35,402 nt of DNA, taken from assembly GCA_043801935.1 (NCBI GenBank), contig JAZDLO010000190.1:1-35402 (forward strand), written 5' to 3'. Numbering within the stretch: position 1 is the stretch's first letter; each line of letters starts with the position of its first letter. The translations under genes were made by a program, and so were the position numbers. The notes under the pieces were generated by a model. That model was not told the DNA's origin. It was given only the letters and a program-made list of their open reading frames with translations, and searched no databases. Shown piece by piece: positions 32,878 to 35,402 of this stretch. This DNA comes from JAZDLO01 sp043801935. GTDB taxonomy: Bacteria; Actinomycetota; Thermoleophilia; RBG-16-64-13.

Positions 32878-33129
32878 ATGGCTCACAAAAAAGGTGGCGG
32901 CAGCTCCAGGAACGGCCGCGATTCCAACGCCCAGCGGCTGGGCGTCAAGGCGTTTGCCGGTGAGACGGTCAAAGCAGGCGCCATCCTTGTCCGCCAGCGG
33001 GGAACCCGCTTCCGTCCAGGCGTCAACGTGGGCATCGGCTCCGACGACACCCTCTTCGCCAAGGCCGGCGGCCTCGTGGTTTTCACCGCGGGCAAGGTGG
33101 GACGCGTCATCAGCATCGTCGCCGAGTAG
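32878..33129 (+). CDS. rpmA: 50S ribosomal protein L27
   Basis: The 83-residue product begins MAHKKGGGSSRNGRDSNAQR, so the N-terminus (after Met) reaches the peptidyl-transferase centre as in most bacteria, with no cleaved extension as in Firmicutes. GVKAFAGETVKAGAILVRQR and VGIGSDDTLFA are also typical. It is the second gene of rplU-rpmA, ahead of obg. Confidence 0.97.
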   Translation: MAHKKGGGSSRNGRDSNAQRLGVKAFAGETVKAGAILVRQRGTRFRPGVNVGIGSDDTLFAKAGGLVVFTAGKVGRVISIVAE

Positions 33130-33178
33130 CGGCCGGTAATCAGACCGCGGCCGGGCTCGCCTCTTCTCGGGGCCGTCC

Positions 33179-34600
33179 ATGTTTTTCGATCAGGCAAAGA
33201 TCCATGTGGCGGCCGGGAACGGCGGGAACGGCTGCGTTTCTTTCCGCAGGGAGAAACACGTTCCCCGGGGCGGGCCGGACGGGGGTGACGGGGGCCGGGG
33301 CGGCGACGTCGTGGTGCTCCCTGACCCTCAGCAGCGCGACCTGCATCCCTTCACCTTCAAGGTGCACTTCAAGGCCGGCGCCGGTCAGGCGGGCCAAGGC
33401 GCCCGCAAACATGGAGCCAACGGGGAGACGGTCTACGTCCGGGTGCCACTGGGCACGCAGGTCTGGGCCGACGACGAACTGATCGCCGATATCGTGTACC
33501 CCGGCCAAGAGGTACTTGTTGCCCGGGGCGGCGCCGGTGGGCGGGGCAACTCCCGCTTTGTCAATTCGGTACGGCAGGCGCCTAAATTCGCTGAATTGGG
33601 CGAGGAGGGCGAAGGCCTGTGGTTGCGGTTGTCGCTCAAGCTTGTGGCCGACGCTGGGTTGGCGGGGCTACCGAACGCGGGCAAGTCTTCGCTTCTTCGC
33701 CGGCTCTCAAACGCCAAGCCCAAAGTGGCTGCCTATCCGTTCACCACCGTCGAACCCATGCTCGGCGTGGTCGATTGGTCGGGCGAAAAGGACATGTTCA
33801 CTCTTGCCGACGTTCCCGGACTTCTGGAAGGGGCCAGCGACGGTGTAGGCTTGGGTCACGAGTTCCTAGCACACCTGGAGCGGTGCCAGCTTGTTCTGCA
33901 CGTGGTCGATCTGACCGGCTACTACGGGATTGAAGCTCTGGACGGATTCCGGACCATCTTGTCGGAGTTGGATGCCCACGCCTCGGGCCTGGGCGAGAAG
34001 CCCCAGGTGATCCTCTTGAACAAGACGGATGCGGTCTCCGCAACGGTGGTCGAGGAGCAGGTCGCGTTGTTCGGCGCCGAACTGGAGCGCCTGCGGCGCA
34101 GTGGTCATTCGGCGTTCTTGTACCGGGTGGAGGGCGATCTGCCGCCGGTCGAACGGCTCGTATGGCCGGTGTCTGCGGTGACCGGGGCGGGATTGAGCGC
34201 TCTCCTGCGGTGGGTGGGGCCGGTGCTACACGAGTTATTGGCCCCAGGCCAGGCGGAACTCGCGGTCGCCGCTGGGTCGGCGTCCATGACTTCGACTGAG
34301 TCAGGTCTCGAGACCGCGGCCCAGATGCGGTCCACGGTGGAGCCGGGCAGTCACATCACCTATCGGCCGCTTGGCAATGCGGAAAGAACGTTCGTCGTCC
34401 ATCGGGAGAAGGGCGTCTTCGTGGTGCAAGGGCAGGCGGTCCGCCGCTTGGTGAGCAGGTTCGACCTGACCAACGAAGAAGCTATCCGGTATCTTGGAGA
34501 GAAACTCGACCGGCTGGGGGTGTATGCTGCGCTGCGGGCGCAGGGGGCTCAACCGGGGGACGACGTGGAGATAGAAGGCTACGCCTTCGAGTTCCAGTAG
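33179..34600 (+). CDS. obg: Obg GTPase, ribosome assembly and stress-linked
   Basis: Obg binds the 50S subunit and responds to guanine nucleotides. The 473-residue product has the glycine-rich Obg fold at the start (GNGGNGCVSFRREKHVPRGG and GGDGGRGGDVV), the GTPase domain with GLPNAGKSSLLRRL (G1, about 162-170), DVPGLLEGAS (G3, about 211) and NKTD (G4, about 281), and a C-terminal OCT domain from about residue 390 (TYRPLGNAERTFVVHREKGVFVV). Such an OCT domain is common in Gram-positive Obg. The rplU-rpmA-obg order is widespread. Confidence 0.96.
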   Translation: MFFDQAKIHVAAGNGGNGCVSFRREKHVPRGGPDGGDGGRGGDVVVLPDPQQRDLHPFTFKVHFKAGAGQAGQGARKHGANGETVYVRVPLGTQVWADDELIADIVYPGQEVLVARGGAGGRGNSRFVNSVRQAPKFAELGEEGEGLWLRLSLKLVADAGLAGLPNAGKSSLLRRLSNAKPKVAAYPFTTVEPMLGVVDWSGEKDMFTLADVPGLLEGASDGVGLGHEFLAHLERCQLVLHVVDLTGYYGIEALDGFRTILSELDAHASGLGEKPQVILLNKTDAVSATVVEEQVALFGAELERLRRSGHSAFLYRVEGDLPPVERLVWPVSAVTGAGLSALLRWVGPVLHELLAPGQAELAVAAGSASMTSTESGLETAAQMRSTVEPGSHITYRPLGNAERTFVVHREKGVFVVQGQAVRRLVSRFDLTNEEAIRYLGEKLDRLGVYAALRAQGAQPGDDVEIEGYAFEFQ

Positions 34601-34610
34601 AGGTGCGCTG

Positions 34611-35402
34611 GTGGCGGGTAAACGTCTAGGCAAGACGGTAGTAGTCAAGATCGGTTCGAGCACACTCACCGATGAGCGGGGCGCTCTCCGCCTCGGTCCG
34701 GTGGCCGGGCTGGTGGCCGAGGTCTGCGAGCTGCAAGCGCAGGGGAACCGGATGCTGCTGGTCTCGTCGGGCGCCGTCTCCTCAGGGATGGGAGTGCTTC
34801 GGCGGAGAAGCCGCCCGGTCGAAGTGGTCGATCTGCAGGCCGCCGCCGCCGTGGGGCAGGGGCGTCTCTTCCACATCTACACCGAGCTGTTCGCGCACGA
34901 CGAAGTAGTGACCGCTCAGGTCCTGCTCACGGCTTTCGATGTAGCCGCGCGCGCCCAATACCTGAACGCGCGCAATACCCTCAGGCGCCTGCTCGAGTGG
35001 AACGTGGTGCCGATCATCAACGAGAACGACACCACCTCGACCGATGAGCTCTGCTTCGGTGACAATGATGCTCTTGCCGCGCAGGTGGCACTATTGGTCA
35101 AAGCCGATCTGCTGGTCCTCCTGACCGATACGGAGGGGCTTTACACCGCGGATCCACGGGAGGACAGCGGCGCCCGTCTCATCACTACGGTGGATGACAT
35201 GAGTGAGTTGGAGTGCATACGGATCGGGGCGTTTGGACCGTTGGGCTCCGGGGGCATGGGCAGCAAAGTCAACAGTGCCCGGATAGCCACGAGCGGCGGG
35301 GTGGAGACGGTCATCGCCCGAGGGACCCGGCCCGATGTGTTGAAGGCCTGTTTGGCCGGTGAACAGGTGGGCACCCGCTTTTCCGCGCGCGCTCTGGGGC
35401 TG
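34611..35402 (+). CDS. proB: Glutamate 5-kinase, 5' part, truncated by window end
   Basis: ProB phosphorylates glutamate as the first step of proline synthesis. The open frame reaches the right edge without a stop, so 264 residues are visible. The amino-acid-kinase fold shows KTVVVKIGSSTLTDE at the start, LLVSSGAVSSGMGVL, QAAAAVGQGRLF, the glutamate site VVPIINENDTTSTDELCFGDND and LLVLLTDTEGLYTADPRE, then GSGGMGSKVNSARIA. A GTG start at 34611 is preceded by AGAGGTG. It starts 10 bp after the obg stop. The missing end would include any PUA domain. Confidence 0.94.
   Translation, partial: MAGKRLGKTVVVKIGSSTLTDERGALRLGPVAGLVAEVCELQAQGNRMLLVSSGAVSSGMGVLRRRSRPVEVVDLQAAAAVGQGRLFHIYTELFAHDEVVTAQVLLTAFDVAARAQYLNARNTLRRLLEWNVVPIINENDTTSTDELCFGDNDALAAQVALLVKADLLVLLTDTEGLYTADPREDSGARLITTVDDMSELECIRIGAFGPLGSGGMGSKVNSARIATSGGVETVIARGTRPDVLKACLAGEQVGTRFSARALGL

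Overview
The window is a GC-rich, densely packed stretch of bacterial chromosome made mostly of housekeeping genes. The gene content (an AdnB/RecB-like helicase-nuclease with an Fe-S nuclease domain, a DUF1844 protein, mreBCD-mrdA-rodA followed by a TIGR03960-type radical SAM gene and an RNase E/G gene, then rplU-rpmA-obg-proB, with many GTG starts) points to a Gram-positive, actinobacterial-type organism, probably from a deep-branching class. This is inferred from gene order and sequence style; no species can be named.

Layout. Positions 1-1228: 3' end of a UvrD/RecB-family helicase-nuclease. 1276-1352: tRNA-Pro(CGG). 1480-3353 (minus): an ECF sigma factor translationally coupled to its membrane anti-sigma factor. 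3429-4851 (plus): a DUF1844 protein and an MTA phosphorylase. 4901-6261 (minus): a GalE-like epimerase coupled to a small protein with an Arg-Asp repeat tract. 6420-6714: tRNA-Pro(TGG), tRNA-Gly(TCC), tRNA-Arg(TCT). 6718-9628: a decayed integrative island. 9725-9889: tRNA-His and tRNA-Leu. 9928-15874: tig-clpP-clpX-lon (protein folding and degradation). 15882-19843: valS and folC. 19847-21726: a mini membrane protein, a zinc-ribbon membrane protein, ndk and maf. 21834/21876-27522: mreB-mreC-mreD-mrdA-rodA, the cell-elongation machinery. 27557-32408: a DUF697-like membrane protein, the radical SAM protein and RNase E/G. 32563-35402: rplU, rpmA, obg and the 5' part of proB.

The most interesting feature is the island. 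The 3' half of tRNA-Arg(TCT) is present twice: inside the intact gene (6669-6717) and as an orphan copy (9629-9677). This is the footprint of a tRNA-targeting tyrosine recombinase. Between the copies lie a 44-bp tandem repeat array carrying TTGACA boxes, a DUF4177-like gene, the C-terminal end of an integrase joined directly to the stop codon of an S-layer-homology protein gene, and a secreted allene-oxide-cyclase-like barrel protein. The insertion appears to have split a five-gene tRNA operon (Pro-Gly-Arg-His-Leu).

Two other points deserve attention. mreB and the zinc-ribbon gene both have a good Shine-Dalgarno sequence and an in-frame N-terminal extension, but no canonical start codon at the expected place (AUA for mreB). 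Lon carries an extra segment of roughly 90-100 residues in its protease domain, and the DNA for it contains a perfect 16-bp inverted repeat.

All gene names rest on reading motifs by eye; no database search was run.
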